Source: an uncultured Caulobacterales bacterium (GTDB lineage Bacteria; Pseudomonadota; Alphaproteobacteria; Caulobacterales; Caulobacteraceae). Taken from it: a stretch of 64,000 nt of DNA. Both the position numbers and the translations under genes were made by a program. The notes under the pieces were generated by a model. The model was not told the origin of the DNA. It did no database searches and saw nothing but the letters and a program-made list of their open reading frames with translations. The DNA lies in contig CAIMFV010000012.1 in NCBI GenBank assembly GCA_903840435.1, positions 30,102-94,101 of the forward strand, written 5' to 3'. The number at the start of each line of letters is the position of its first letter. Position 1 is the first letter of the stretch. Below are positions 35,564-44,892 of this stretch, in pieces.

Positions 35564-36244
35564 CTACGGCGTCTCTTCGCCCAGCAGGTCGTGGACGAAG
35601 CGGGCGACGCCGGGGGTGCGGGATAGTTTTAGCTGTTCGGCGTGGAAGATATGGGCCAGTTGCGCATAGGTTCGGTCGAAGTCGTCATTGACGATCACAT
35701 AGTCATATTCAGGAAAATGTTCGATCTCGCCCTTGGCACGGTGCAGACGGCGCGAGATCACATCGTCTTCGTCCTGCGCCCGCGCTTCTAACCGCCGCTT
35801 CAGCGCTTTTAGGCTTGGCGGCAGCACAAAGACCCGCACCACTGCCTCATCCGCCCGCTCGGCGATTTGGCGGGCGCCTTGCCAGTCAATATCGAACAAG
35901 ACATCGTCGCCGCGCGCCAAGGCCTCCATCACCGGCGCCTTGAGCGTACCATAGCGGTGATCATGGACATGGGCCCATTCGAGAAAGGCGCCCTGTTGCA
36001 CCAGGTCTTCGAACTGATCTGGCGTGACGAAGTGATATTCCCGACCATCGTGTTCGCCCGGGCGTGGCGGGCGGGTGGTGCACGAAATCGACAGATCAAG
36101 CGTTGGATGATCAGCAACGAGGCGGCGAGACAAGGAGGTCTTGCCCGCACCCGATGGACTTGAAATCACAAGCATCAGCCCCCGCCGCCACGAGGGCGTG
36201 TCGGCCGCGCTGGACGCGTGAGAGGATTCGGATCGAGACGACAT
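35564..36244 (-). CDS. gmk: Guanylate kinase
   Basis: The essential kinase converting GMP to GDP, 226 residues. The P-loop SPSGAGKTS lies at residues 29-37 after a ~20-residue Ser-rich N-terminal extension. The GMP-binding segments SCTTRPPRPGEHDGREYHFV and FDIDWQGARQI are clear. The ATG at 36244 is chosen; the longer frame to 36310 would add an unrelated Arg-rich segment. It is the last gene of the minus-strand fab-mltG-gmk block and lies about 100 bases after mltG. Confidence 0.93.
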   Translation of the reverse strand: MSSRSESSHASSAADTPSWRRGLMLVISSPSGAGKTSLSRRLVADHPTLDLSISCTTRPPRPGEHDGREYHFVTPDQFEDLVQQGAFLEWAHVHDHRYGTLKAPVMEALARGDDVLFDIDWQGARQIAERADEAVVRVFVLPPSLKALKRRLEARAQDEDDVISRRLHRAKGEIEHFPEYDYVIVNDDFDRTYAQLAHIFHAEQLKLSRTPGVARFVHDLLGEETP

Positions 36245-36345
36245 CTTGGACCTACTCCGAACCCTGCGCACAGCCTGCCCGAAGGTCAAGCCCTGCGCTT
36301 CCCCGGACAAGGCCCTCGCCTTGCCGCTGTGTCACCGCCGCCATG

Positions 36346-37389
36346 TCAATGTCTGAGCTGGGCACGGGCTTTTTCAAACTCTCGCCAACGCTGCACATTG
36401 CGTTGGTGCTGCTCCAAAGTTGCAGAAAAAGCCGCGCCGCCTGTGCCGTCAGCGACAAAATAGAGGTCTTGCGTATGGGGCGGATCAAGCACAGCGGCCA
36501 GCGAGGCGCGGCTTGGATTGGCGATGGCTGTGGGCGGCAGCCCCGTGTGCAGATAGGTGTTGTAGGGCGTGTCTGCCGCCAGCTCCGAGGCCAAAATGCC
36601 CCGCCCGAGCGGTCGGCCCTTGGTCACGCCATAGATAATGGTCGGATCGGCGTCCAATTTCATGCCCTGACGCAAGCGGTTGATATAGACCGCGGCAACC
36701 TTGGGCCGATCGGCATCCGAGGCGGTCTCCTTCTCTACGATGGAGGCCAGGATGATCGCTTCTTGCGGCGAATGCACAGGCAGGTTTGGCTGACGCTTGT
36801 CCCACAATTGCCCTAGGGTGCGGTCCATGGCCTCGCTCATGCGCGTGACCACCGAGGCACGGCTATCGCCCCTCAGCACTTCATAGGTTTCAGGCAGGAT
36901 AGAGCCTTCCTCAATTTCAGGCGCCTCGCCGACCAACACATCTGAGCGCAGCAAGATGTCGCGCGCTTGCGCGGCGCTCGCCCCTTCCGGAATGGTGATC
37001 CGGTGGCGCACCACGTCGCCAGATTTGAGCTTTTCCAATACCTTGGCAATCGAGCCCCCAACGGGGAAGGCATATTCTCCCGGCTTGATCCGGTGCGCAG
37101 CACCGCTGATCTCGGCCAGGGCCATGAAGATCGGGCCATTGGCGACGACGCGCGCCCGCTGCAACTCTCCAGCGATCTCTGCCACGCCCGAACCCTTGCG
37201 CAGGACGACGGTGATCGGCGACTTGTCGGCGCGCGATGGCCCTGGGCTAATATAGAGCACGAGCCCCAGGGCCGAAAACACCAGACCGATCACCGCCAGG
37301 GTGGTTAGACCGCTGGCCAGTGCTGCGATAAGTTTCGCCCCAGGGGCGCTTGGCTGGCGCCCACGCCGTCGGCGCGGCGGCGAGGTCAT
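36346..37389 (-). CDS. mltG: Endolytic murein transglycosylase MltG
   Basis: An inner-membrane lytic transglycosylase of 347 residues that cuts nascent glycan strands and helps set their length. It has a basic cytoplasmic tail, one membrane helix at about 20-47, a LysM-like region and the YceG/MltG domain with the catalytic Glu219 in ILASIVEKET. DPTIIYGVTKGRPL and YNTYLHTGLPPTAIANPSRASL are also family signatures. Its start overlaps the fabF stop by four bases, a coupling of fatty acid and cell-wall genes common in proteobacteria. Confidence 0.93.
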   Translation of the reverse strand: MTSPPRRRRGRQPSAPGAKLIAALASGLTTLAVIGLVFSALGLVLYISPGPSRADKSPITVVLRKGSGVAEIAGELQRARVVANGPIFMALAEISGAAHRIKPGEYAFPVGGSIAKVLEKLKSGDVVRHRITIPEGASAAQARDILLRSDVLVGEAPEIEEGSILPETYEVLRGDSRASVVTRMSEAMDRTLGQLWDKRQPNLPVHSPQEAIILASIVEKETASDADRPKVAAVYINRLRQGMKLDADPTIIYGVTKGRPLGRGILASELAADTPYNTYLHTGLPPTAIANPSRASLAAVLDPPHTQDLYFVADGTGGAAFSATLEQHQRNVQRWREFEKARAQLRH

Positions 37390-38669
37390 GGGACCTTCGC
37401 GAAGATGACCGATGCATTGGTCCCGCCAAAGCCAAAACTGTTCGACAAGGCGACATTGATCTCGCGAGCCTTGGCATGGTGGGGCGTCAAATCAATGGCG
37501 GTCTCCACCGACGGGTTATCCAGGTTCAGGGTCGGCGGCGCCACCTGGTCGCGGATCGCCAAGGCACAGAAGGCGGCTTCCACCGCACCTGCGGCCCCTA
37601 ACAGGTGGCCAATCGCCGACTTGGTTGACGACATATTCACCCGGCCAGCCGAATTGCCCAACATGCGCTCAACCGCGCCCAGTTCGATCTCGTCACCCAG
37701 CGGCGTCGAGGTGCCATGGGCATTGATATAGTCGATATCGCCCGGCGTCATTTTTGCGTCTTTCAAAGCCGCCGCCATGGCCCGGAAACCGCCATCGCCA
37801 TCTGAGGCTGGCGAGGTGATGTGATAGGCATCGCCCGACAGGCCATAGCCCATGACCTCGGCATAGATTTTGGCGCCCCGGGCCTTGGCGTGTTCGTATT
37901 CTTCCAGCACCAAGACGCCCGCACCTTCGCCCATGACGAAGCCGTCGCGATCCTTGTCATAGGGGCGCGAGGCCCGCTCCGGCGTGTCATTAAATCCCGT
38001 CGACATGGCGCGACAGGCGATAAAGCCCGCAATGCCCAGCTTGCAAATCGCCGCCTCGGCCCCGCCCGCCACCATGACGTCAGCGTCGCCATATTTGATG
38101 ATCCGCATGGCGTCGCCCACAGCGTGGGCGCCAGTAGCGCAGGCCGTCACCACCGAATGGTTCGGCCCCTTAAACCCATGGCGGATGGAGACATGGCCCG
38201 ACGCCAGATTGATCAGGGCGGAAGGAATGAAAAACGGGCTGACCCGGCGGGGGCCTTTTTGCTCCAATTCAACCGCCGTATCGGCGATTGTGGAAAGGCC
38301 GCCAATGCCGGACCCGATGATAACCCCGGTGCGCTCGCGGCTGGCTTCGTCTTCTGGCGCCCAGCCCGAATCGGCAACCGCCTCTTCAGCCGCCGCAATG
38401 GCGTAGAGAATAAAATCGTCAATTCGGCGCAGTTCGCGGGCGGGCAACAGTGTTTCTGGATCAAAGACGCCTTCGCCACCCGGCGCGCCACCGCCGCGAC
38501 CATCGACGCGCGGCACTTCGCAGGCAACCTTGCAGGCATAGGCCTCGGTATCAAAAACCGTGATCGGCCCAGCGCCCGACTTGCCCGCCAGCAGGTTCTT
38601 CCAAGTCACTTCGCGCCCATAGCCGAGCGGCGTGATGAGTCCGATACCGGTGATGACGACGCGGCGCAT
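37386..38669 (-). CDS. fabF: 3-oxoacyl-[acyl-carrier-protein] synthase II
   Basis: The elongating condensing enzyme of type II fatty acid synthesis, 427 residues. The Cys-His-His active site is complete: Cys177 (VTACATGAHA), His318 (INAHGTSTPLGD) and His355 (SAIGHLLGAAG). A Gly-rich insertion at about 57-70 (GRGGGAPGGEG) is somewhat unusual. It follows acpP by about 170 bases and overlaps mltG by four. Confidence 0.95.
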   Translation of the reverse strand: MRRVVITGIGLITPLGYGREVTWKNLLAGKSGAGPITVFDTEAYACKVACEVPRVDGRGGGAPGGEGVFDPETLLPARELRRIDDFILYAIAAAEEAVADSGWAPEDEASRERTGVIIGSGIGGLSTIADTAVELEQKGPRRVSPFFIPSALINLASGHVSIRHGFKGPNHSVVTACATGAHAVGDAMRIIKYGDADVMVAGGAEAAICKLGIAGFIACRAMSTGFNDTPERASRPYDKDRDGFVMGEGAGVLVLEEYEHAKARGAKIYAEVMGYGLSGDAYHITSPASDGDGGFRAMAAALKDAKMTPGDIDYINAHGTSTPLGDEIELGAVERMLGNSAGRVNMSSTKSAIGHLLGAAGAVEAAFCALAIRDQVAPPTLNLDNPSVETAIDLTPHHAKAREINVALSNSFGFGGTNASVIFAKVP

Positions 38670-38838
38670 GGGAGGGGCTCCCGTTGTGAAAACCTGTTGC
38701 GGGGCTGTGGCCCTAATGGAATCGGCGCGCCGCTCCGGTCAGAATACCGACCGAGCCGACGCGCCGCAAACCCGTCCGGCAAAAATAACCACCGGAGATA
38801 CCTGTTGGAAGGCGAAGTTTCGCCTTGCCAAGCTCGAC

Positions 38839-39078
38839 CTAGGCGCCGAGACGCTCATTGATGAACTTCACCGCGTCGCCGACGGTCTGAATATGTTCAG
38901 CAGCGTCGTCGGGAATTTCGATGTCGAATTCTTCTTCGAACGCCATGACCAGCTCGACATTGTCGAGGCTATCGGCGCCCAGATCATCGATGAAGCTCGC
39001 CTTTTCGGTCACCTTGGCTGGATCCGCGTCAAGGTGCTCGATCACGATCTTGCGCACGCGTTCGAGGGTATCGGACAT
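38839..39078 (-). CDS. acpP: Acyl carrier protein
   Basis: A 79-residue acidic protein carrying growing acyl chains on phosphopantetheine. The attachment serine is Ser37 in the [16 protein letters not shown] motif. The protein has the normal length and charge pattern. It lies between fabG and fabF with intergenic gaps of about 260 and 170 bases, so it may have its own promoter, as expected for such an abundant protein. Confidence 0.97.
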   Translation of the reverse strand: MSDTLERVRKIVIEHLDADPAKVTEKASFIDDLGADSLDNVELVMAFEEEFDIEIPDDAAEHIQTVGDAVKFINERLGA

Positions 39079-39335
39079 TCAGTTAAACCCTTTTGTTGCC
39101 TGGAACGCGGCGGATTTGCCTTCCGGTCAAACGAGCGCCGCCGCGTAGTTGATGATCTCTAGCGAAGAGCCGGTCAGAGATAAATGCCCCCATGACCAAA
39201 CACTCCGACCTCGGCGGCCCCGACCGCCTTGGCGCGACGCCTAGCATACAAATTTTCCGCCGACTAGCGCCCAACGATGAGCGCCCAACACCTCCGGCTT
39301 CCGCCTCACATCGGAACCAAAGGGATTTGGCCAGC

Positions 39336-40073
39336 TTAAATCATCGCCATGCCGCCATTGACGTGCAGGGTTTGACCGGTGACGTAGGATGCTTCATCAC
39401 TGGCGAGATAGACGCAAGCCGCAGCGATTTCTGACCCTTCGCCCAAACGACCTGCGGGGATGCGCCCAAGGATGGCGCTCTTTTGCGCTTCGTTCAGGGC
39501 ATCGGTCATTGGGCTGGCAATAAAGCCTGGCGCGATGCAATTGGCGGTCACCTGACGACCGGCGACCTCGGCGGCCAAAGCCTTGGTGAAGCCGATCATG
39601 CCCGCCTTCGACGCCGCATAGTTGGTTTGGCCGGGATTGCCCGTCACGCCCACCACCGAGGTGATGCCGATGATCCGTCCGTAGCGGCGCTTAAACATGC
39701 CCTTCAATGCCGCGCGGCTGAGGCGGAAATAGGCCTCCAGATTGACCCGCAGCACGGTCTCCCAATCCTCATCCTTCATGCGAAGCAATAGCCCGTCGCG
39801 GGTCAGTCCTGCGTTCGACACCAAGATGTCGATTTGGCCAGCCTCCGCCTCGGCCCGCCCGATCAGTCCATCGACGGATTGGGGGTCGGCAAGATTGGCG
39901 GCAGCGATAAAGGCGCCCTCCCCCAACTCATCCGCCAAAGCGCGCAACGCCTCCTCGCGGGTGCCGGAAAGCACGACGCGGGCGCCCTGGGCATGAAAAG
40001 CCCGCGCAATCGCCCCGCCAAGGCCGCCTGTGGCACCCGTGACCAAGGCGGTTTTTCCAGAAAGATCAAACAT
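39336..40073 (-). CDS. fabG: 3-oxoacyl-[acyl-carrier-protein] reductase
   Basis: An NADPH-dependent short-chain reductase of 245 residues that reduces 3-oxoacyl-ACP. The cofactor motif TGATGGLGG is at 12-20; the catalytic triad is Ser139, Tyr152 and Lys156 (GNPGQTNYAASKAG). The C-terminal YVTGQTLHVNGGMAMI is typical. Location between fabD and acpP confirms the role in fatty acid synthesis rather than another dehydrogenase activity. Confidence 0.95.
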   Translation of the reverse strand: MFDLSGKTALVTGATGGLGGAIARAFHAQGARVVLSGTREEALRALADELGEGAFIAAANLADPQSVDGLIGRAEAEAGQIDILVSNAGLTRDGLLLRMKDEDWETVLRVNLEAYFRLSRAALKGMFKRRYGRIIGITSVVGVTGNPGQTNYAASKAGMIGFTKALAAEVAGRQVTANCIAPGFIASPMTDALNEAQKSAILGRIPAGRLGEGSEIAAACVYLASDEASYVTGQTLHVNGGMAMI

Positions 40074-40125
40074 TGACGGTGTCCATTTTATGGGGGGTTT
40101 CAGAGGGCGCGGTCGAAGGCCGCTA

Positions 40126-41070
40126 TCAAAGCGATTGCGCGAAAGCTTCCAGATCCTCGGGCGTGTTCAGCGCCACCGATTGCGCTTCCGGCGCTAAACG
40201 CTTGCCCATGCCGGTCAGCACCTTTCCCGCGCCCAACTCCGCGAAACGGGTCACGCCGCCTTCACTCGCCATCCACAACACGCTTTCGCGCCAGCGCACG
40301 CGGCCAGTGACCTGGGCCACCAGCAGCTTGCGGATATCGTCGGGCGAGGTGATGGGACGCGCCGTGACATTGGCGACCAAGGGTGCCAGGGGGGCGGAAA
40401 TCGTCACCTGGCCCAAGGCCTCAGCCATGGCCTCTGCGGCTGGCGCCATCAAGGGGCAGTGAAAGGGCGCTGAGACATTCAAGGGAATGGCGCGGGCGCC
40501 CAATTCTTTGGCGCGGGCGATGGCGCGCTCGACCGCCGCAGCATCGCCCGAAATGACCACATTGCCGGCATTATTATCGTTGGCCACGGTGCAGACGCCG
40601 ATTTCAGCGCCAGCGAGGGCTGCCGCTTCGGCCAGGGCCACATCGACCTTTGGCCCAATCAGCGAGGCCATGGCGCCGACCCCGAGCGGAACCGCCTTCT
40701 GCATCGCTTGACCGCGCAATTTGAGCAGTCTCGCCGTGTCCGACAGGCTAAAGGCGCCTGAGGCGGCCAGGGCCGAATATTCGCCCAGGCTGTGACCCGC
40801 CACATACGCGACCCCCTCGACTCCGATATTGTAGTCCTCTTGCAGCACCCGCACGACGGCGAGGCTGACGGCCATCAGGGCGGGTTGGGCATTTTCCGTG
40901 AGGGTCAGGTCCGCTTCCGGCCCGTGGCGCATCAGCTGAAACAGGTTTTGCCCCAAGGCGTCATCCACCTCTTTAAAGACGTCGCGTGCGGCGGCAAAGG
41001 TGTCGGCAAGCTCAGCCCCCATGCCGACGGCTTGACTGCCCTGTCCTGGAAACACGAAGGCGAGGCTCAT
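40126..41070 (-). CDS. fabD: Malonyl-CoA:ACP transacylase
   Basis: Loads malonate onto ACP to start chain extension; 314 residues. The start MSLAFVFPGQGSQ is the classic N-terminus, the nucleophile is Ser94 in GHSLGEYSA, and His204 (SAPFHCPLM) completes the pair. GGGAAG lies about five bases before the ATG at 41070; the frame extends upstream without homology. It is the first gene of the fabD-fabG-acpP-fabF-mltG-gmk run and divergent from a peroxiredoxin gene. Confidence 0.95.
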   Translation of the reverse strand: MSLAFVFPGQGSQAVGMGAELADTFAAARDVFKEVDDALGQNLFQLMRHGPEADLTLTENAQPALMAVSLAVVRVLQEDYNIGVEGVAYVAGHSLGEYSALAASGAFSLSDTARLLKLRGQAMQKAVPLGVGAMASLIGPKVDVALAEAAALAGAEIGVCTVANDNNAGNVVISGDAAAVERAIARAKELGARAIPLNVSAPFHCPLMAPAAEAMAEALGQVTISAPLAPLVANVTARPITSPDDIRKLLVAQVTGRVRWRESVLWMASEGGVTRFAELGAGKVLTGMGKRLAPEAQSVALNTPEDLEAFAQSL

Positions 41071-41289
41071 GAGGCTTCCCGTTGTTAGGGCGCGGGCCGG
41101 ATCGCTCGCCCTGCCCCGCACCATTTCGATTTTGTGACGTCTCCCGTAATCCCGACGGGGCGAAAGGAAAAGCCCGAAGTTAGAAAGCCCGATCGCAGAC
41201 GATAACCCGCTTGCATTAGACCGCCGGGGCGCCCACCTTCGTCAAAGGCGCATATTGTTGCGGCCTGTCCTTCGGAAGGAAATCTCCTG

Positions 41290-41862
41290 ATGCGCGCGAA
41301 TTCCTGGCTCCGTAATCCGCTCTCAGCGGCTTTTGCTGCTGCGGCGTTCTCAGCGGCCCTGTCATTGGCGCCGACCGCTGACGCCGCTCTGAAGGAGGGA
41401 AGCCAAGCGCCGGACTTCACCACCACAGCCGCACTTGGCGGGGCAAGCTTTACCTTCAAGCTGTCGGAGGCGCTGAAAAAGGGGCCTGTCGTGCTCTATT
41501 TCTTCCCGGCAGCCTTCACCCCGGGCTGCACCGTCGAAGCCCATGAATTTGCCGAAGCCACCGCCGATTTCACCAAGCTCGGTGCCACCCTGATCGGCGT
41601 CACGGCCGGAAATGTTGAGCGTGTGGCTGAGTTTTCCAAGGTCGAATGTCGCGACAAATTCGCCGTCGCCGCCGACCCCGGCGCCAAGATCGCCGCCCAG
41701 TACCAGTCGACGCTGCCTATGCGTCCAGGTTGGTCGGACCGCACCTCTTATGTTATCGCGCCAAGCGGCAAGATCCTTTTGACCTATTCCGACCTCAGCC
41801 CGAACAAGCACGTCGAGAAGACTTTAGCGGCGGTTCAGGCGTGGAAATCCGGCGCAAAATAA
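41290..41862 (+). CDS. Secreted peroxiredoxin (AhpC/TSA family)
   Basis: A 190-residue thiol peroxidase with a signal peptide (cleavage near APTADAALKEG). The peroxidatic cysteine is Cys80 in FTPGCTVEAHEF; a second cysteine at 120 could act as resolving residue. It most resembles the BCP/PrxQ type, but these are usually cytoplasmic, so the export signal is noteworthy. AAGGA precedes the ATG. It is divergent from fabD. Confidence 0.85.
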   Translation: MRANSWLRNPLSAAFAAAAFSAALSLAPTADAALKEGSQAPDFTTTAALGGASFTFKLSEALKKGPVVLYFFPAAFTPGCTVEAHEFAEATADFTKLGATLIGVTAGNVERVAEFSKVECRDKFAVAADPGAKIAAQYQSTLPMRPGWSDRTSYVIAPSGKILLTYSDLSPNKHVEKTLAAVQAWKSGAK

Positions 41863-42053
41863 GGCGTCAGACGCGGCGGCCCTTGCGCGCTCAAGGCTTT
41901 TAGCGTAAAGCCCGCCGCTTCACTGTGAGGCGGTCCGTGGGGACGACCTCGGCGGGACATATGTCGCGCCTATTTCCCCTCCTGGATCCATCGCTCTTTC
42001 CGGATCTTCCGCCGGTCTCGAGCGCCGCCTCTCGCTTCGGAAGAGGATTAGCC

Positions 42054-42470
42054 ATGGCATTTTATGAACACGTGGTCATTGCGCGCCAGGATATCTCGCC
42101 GCAACAGGCCGAAGCTTTGAATGACTCCTTGAAGGCGGTCATCGAAGAACATGGCGGCGCCGTCGCCAAGATCGAATACTGGGGTCTTCGCAACCTCACC
42201 TATCGGATCAAGAAGAACCGCAAGGGCCACTATTCCTTGCTCGCCCTCGACGCGCCCTCGCCGGCGGTCAAGGAAATGGAACGTCAATTGTCGCTGAACG
42301 AAGACGTGCTGCGCTTTTTGACCGTTCGCGTTGAAGAGCTCGACCTGGAGCTGTCGCCCATTCTGTCCCGCCGTGACCGCGAAGGCGGACGTGGCGAGCG
42401 TGAAGGCCGTGGCGACCGCGAAGGCCGTGGCGATCGTCCTGATCGCAGCTTTGACGATCTGCTCGTCTGA
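42054..42470 (+). CDS. rpsF: Small ribosomal subunit protein bS6
   Basis: A ribosomal protein of 138 residues beginning [18 protein letters not shown]. The ATG at 42054 has AGAGGA six bases upstream; the frame is open upstream but without S6 similarity. The globular domain ends near residue 104. The C-terminal tail (about 105-138) is made of repeated R/D-R-E-G-R-G units encoded by near-tandem DNA, longer and more charged than in E. coli. It is the first gene of rpsF-rpsR-rplI. Confidence 0.95.
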   Translation: MAFYEHVVIARQDISPQQAEALNDSLKAVIEEHGGAVAKIEYWGLRNLTYRIKKNRKGHYSLLALDAPSPAVKEMERQLSLNEDVLRFLTVRVEELDLELSPILSRRDREGGRGEREGRGDREGRGDRPDRSFDDLLV

Positions 42471-42487
42471 TCCGGGGAGAAACGCAC

Positions 42488-42748
42488 ATGACCGATACAA
42501 CCGCAGCCCCCGCAGCCAGCGCAGGCCGTCGTCCCTTCTTCCGCCGCCGCAAGGTTTGCCCGTTCTCGGGCGCTGGCGCGCCGAAGATCGACTATAAGGA
42601 CGTCAAGCTCCTGCAACGTTACATCTCTGAGCGGGGCAAGATCGTTCCCTCTCGCATCACCGCAGTTTCGCAAAAGAAGCAACGCGAATTGGCTAAGGCC
42701 ATCAAGCGCGCCCGCTATCTTGCGCTTCTGCCCTATGTCGTGAAGTAG
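42488..42748 (+). CDS. rpsR: Small ribosomal subunit protein bS18
   Basis: An 86-residue ribosomal protein that binds next to S6 in the platform of the 30S subunit. The [17 protein letters not shown] and [20 protein letters not shown] segments are diagnostic. A GGGGAGA ribosome site lies just upstream, and the gene starts 17 bases after rpsF. Confidence 0.96.
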   Translation: MTDTTAAPAASAGRRPFFRRRKVCPFSGAGAPKIDYKDVKLLQRYISERGKIVPSRITAVSQKKQRELAKAIKRARYLALLPYVVK

Positions 42749-42760
42749 GGGGCGGAAACC

Positions 42761-43345
42761 ATGAAAGTCATTCTTCTCGAACGCGTTGATCGTCTCGGCG
42801 CCATTGGCGATGTGGTCTCGGTGAAGGACGGGTTCGCCCGCAACTTCCTCCTGCCGCGCTCCAAGGCCTTAAGGGCCACCGCCGCCAATCTGAAGGTCTT
42901 CGAAGCCCAACGCCATCAGATCGAAGCCCGTAATGCCGACGCCAAGGCTGCGGCCGAACGCGCGGCGGCCAAGCTCGACGGCTCCAGCTATGTGCTGATC
43001 CGCCAAGCCGGTGAAAGCGGCCAGCTCTATGGATCGGTGTCAGGCCGTGACGTGGCTGACGCCGCCAATGCCGAAGGGGCGCGGGTTGAGCGCTCGCAAG
43101 TGGTGCTCGACAAGCCGATCAAGACCCTGGGCGTTCACGCGGTCAAGGTTCGCCTGCACGCCGAAGTGGTCGTGACCGTCAATGTCAATGTGGCCCGCTC
43201 TGCCGATGAGGCCGATCGTCAAGCCCGTGGCGAAGACGTGATCGCAGCCCGCTTTGACGAAGACCGTCAACAGGCCGAAGAAGCCGCCGCCGACATGCTC
43301 GAAGGCGGTGCTGGCCTTGCCATGGTTGACGCATCCTTCGAATAG
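42761..43345 (+). CDS. rplI: Large ribosomal subunit protein bL9
   Basis: A 194-residue ribosomal protein. The N-terminal domain [19 protein letters not shown] with [12 protein letters not shown] is diagnostic; a long connecting helix and a C-terminal domain follow. The acidic C-terminal extension ([16 protein letters not shown]) makes it longer than E. coli L9, as in other alphaproteobacteria. It is the last gene of the operon, followed by a strong terminator. Confidence 0.96.
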   Translation: MKVILLERVDRLGAIGDVVSVKDGFARNFLLPRSKALRATAANLKVFEAQRHQIEARNADAKAAAERAAAKLDGSSYVLIRQAGESGQLYGSVSGRDVADAANAEGARVERSQVVLDKPIKTLGVHAVKVRLHAEVVVTVNVNVARSADEADRQARGEDVIAARFDEDRQQAEEAAADMLEGGAGLAMVDASFE

Positions 43346-43370
43346 GGCTCGCGACCATTGCCAAATCATC

Positions 43371-43404
43371 ACGGCGTCGGGGCTTCCCCGGCGCCGTTTT
43401 TTTT
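43371..43404 (+). terminator. Rho-independent terminator of rpsF-rpsR-rplI
   Basis: A 12-bp stem (ACGGCGTCGGGG/CCCCGGCGCCGT, one G-T pair) with a three-base loop CTT, followed by eight T. Confidence 0.93.
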
Positions 43405-43474
43405 CGGCTGAAAGCGTTCTAGGGGGCAAAGCCCAAGTCATAATGGCGGGATAGGTCCCACCTCAAGTTAGCGG

Positions 43475-44875
43475 CTAGTCGGACAGCCCGGTCAGATCGC
43501 GGGCGATGGCGGTGAAAGCATCGCCACGCACTTCGAAATCTGGAAATTGATCGAAGCTGGCACAGGCTGGCGAAAGCAGAATAACCGCCCGCCTCCCCTC
43601 CGCACTGGCGTCGGCATAGGCCGACTCAACCGCACGTCCGAGGTCCCGGCTGACCATATAGGGTGCGGCCCCTTCCAAGGTCTTGGCAAAGTTATCCGCT
43701 GACTCGCCGATCAGATAGGCCTTTTCGATACGCGGGAAGAGGTCGCGTAAGCTTTCGATACCGCCGGCTTTTGCCCGCCCCCCGGCAATCCAATAGAACT
43801 TGGAATAGGCGCTCATGGCTTGGCGCGCCGCATCGGCATTGGTCGCTTTGCTGTCATTGACGAAGGAAATCTGGCCCTTGCGCGCCACTTCCTGCATGCG
43901 GTGGGCAAGGCCTGCAAAACTCATCAGTCCTTCCGCCGCCTCCTGCGACGACACGCCCAGCGCCATGGCCGCCGCATAGGCGGCTGCCGCATTTTGCCAA
44001 TTATGCCGACCGAGCAGGGCGCGCGCGCCATGCAGATCGGCCACCTCGACTGCACTTTCGCCGCCGGCATCATAGAGAAGCCCTTGCAGCACATAGACGC
44101 CTCGGCTCATGGCACGACCGGCAGAGATGGGTCGGATGATGCGGCGATTAGCGGCGGTGATCTCGGTGCAAATCTGTTGGCCGTAACAGTCGTCAACGCC
44201 GATGATCGCCGTGTCGCTCGCACCTTGGTTGCGAAAGATGCGTTTCTTCGCCGTCACATAGCCATCCATTCCGCCGTGGCGGTCCAGATGGTCTGGCGTA
44301 ATGTTGAGCAAGACCGCCGCATCCGGCTTCAAGCTAGAGGTCAGGTCGAGCTGGTAGGACGAGAGCTCAAGCACATAGACCACGCCGCCGTGCATCTCTT
44401 CGAGACCGAGGACGCCGTATCCAATATTGCCGCCGACCTGCACATTGCGCCCCGCGCCCTTGCAGATATGGCCAATCAGCGCCGTCGTGGTCGACTTGCC
44501 ATTGGTGCCGGTAATGGCGCAGATCTTCGGGCGGCGGTGCTCTGGGGCGGCGGCGACGGTGCGGGCAAAGAGCTCGACATCGCCAATAACTTCAACACCT
44601 GCCGCATGGGCCTTCTTGACCACCCAATGCGGCTCGGGATGGGTCAAGGGCACGCCGGGCGACAGCACGAGAGCAGCGAAATCACCAAGGTCGGCGGATG
44701 ACAGGTCAACCAGGTTTAGGCCCTCTGCCGCCGCAGCCGCGCGCGCCGCAACGCCATCATCCCAGACCTCAGCCTGGGCCCCGCCCGCGAGCAGCGCCCG
44801 CGCCGCCGCAAGTCCCGACCGCGCCAGTCCAAAGACGGCGACGCGCTTTCCTTCAAAGCCGCGGACGGGGATCAC
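43475..44875 (-). CDS. murD: UDP-N-acetylmuramoyl-L-alanine--D-glutamate ligase
   Basis: Adds D-Glu to UDP-MurNAc-L-Ala in peptidoglycan precursor synthesis; 466 residues. The UDP-binding start is KRVAVFGLARSG, the ATP loop is GTNGKSTTT, and the HRMQEVARKGQISFVNDSKATN segment follows. The GTG at 44875 is chosen: GAGGAGA precedes it, and it lies 17 bases after the mraY stop; the longer frame inside mraY is unlikely. It is the last gene of the cluster here; ftsW and murG, which usually follow, are absent from this window. Confidence 0.93.
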   Translation of the reverse strand: MIPVRGFEGKRVAVFGLARSGLAAARALLAGGAQAEVWDDGVAARAAAAAEGLNLVDLSSADLGDFAALVLSPGVPLTHPEPHWVVKKAHAAGVEVIGDVELFARTVAAAPEHRRPKICAITGTNGKSTTTALIGHICKGAGRNVQVGGNIGYGVLGLEEMHGGVVYVLELSSYQLDLTSSLKPDAAVLLNITPDHLDRHGGMDGYVTAKKRIFRNQGASDTAIIGVDDCYGQQICTEITAANRRIIRPISAGRAMSRGVYVLQGLLYDAGGESAVEVADLHGARALLGRHNWQNAAAAYAAAMALGVSSQEAAEGLMSFAGLAHRMQEVARKGQISFVNDSKATNADAARQAMSAYSKFYWIAGGRAKAGGIESLRDLFPRIEKAYLIGESADNFAKTLEGAAPYMVSRDLGRAVESAYADASAEGRRAVILLSPACASFDQFPDFEVRGDAFTAIARDLTGLSD

Positions 44876-44892
44876 GAGCGGTCTCCTCTTCT

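Noticed and set aside
38816..38836. Small hairpin (AAGGCGAA/TTCGCCTT) between acpP and fabF.
   Set aside because: The loop is too small and there is no T-run; fabF probably continues in the same transcript.
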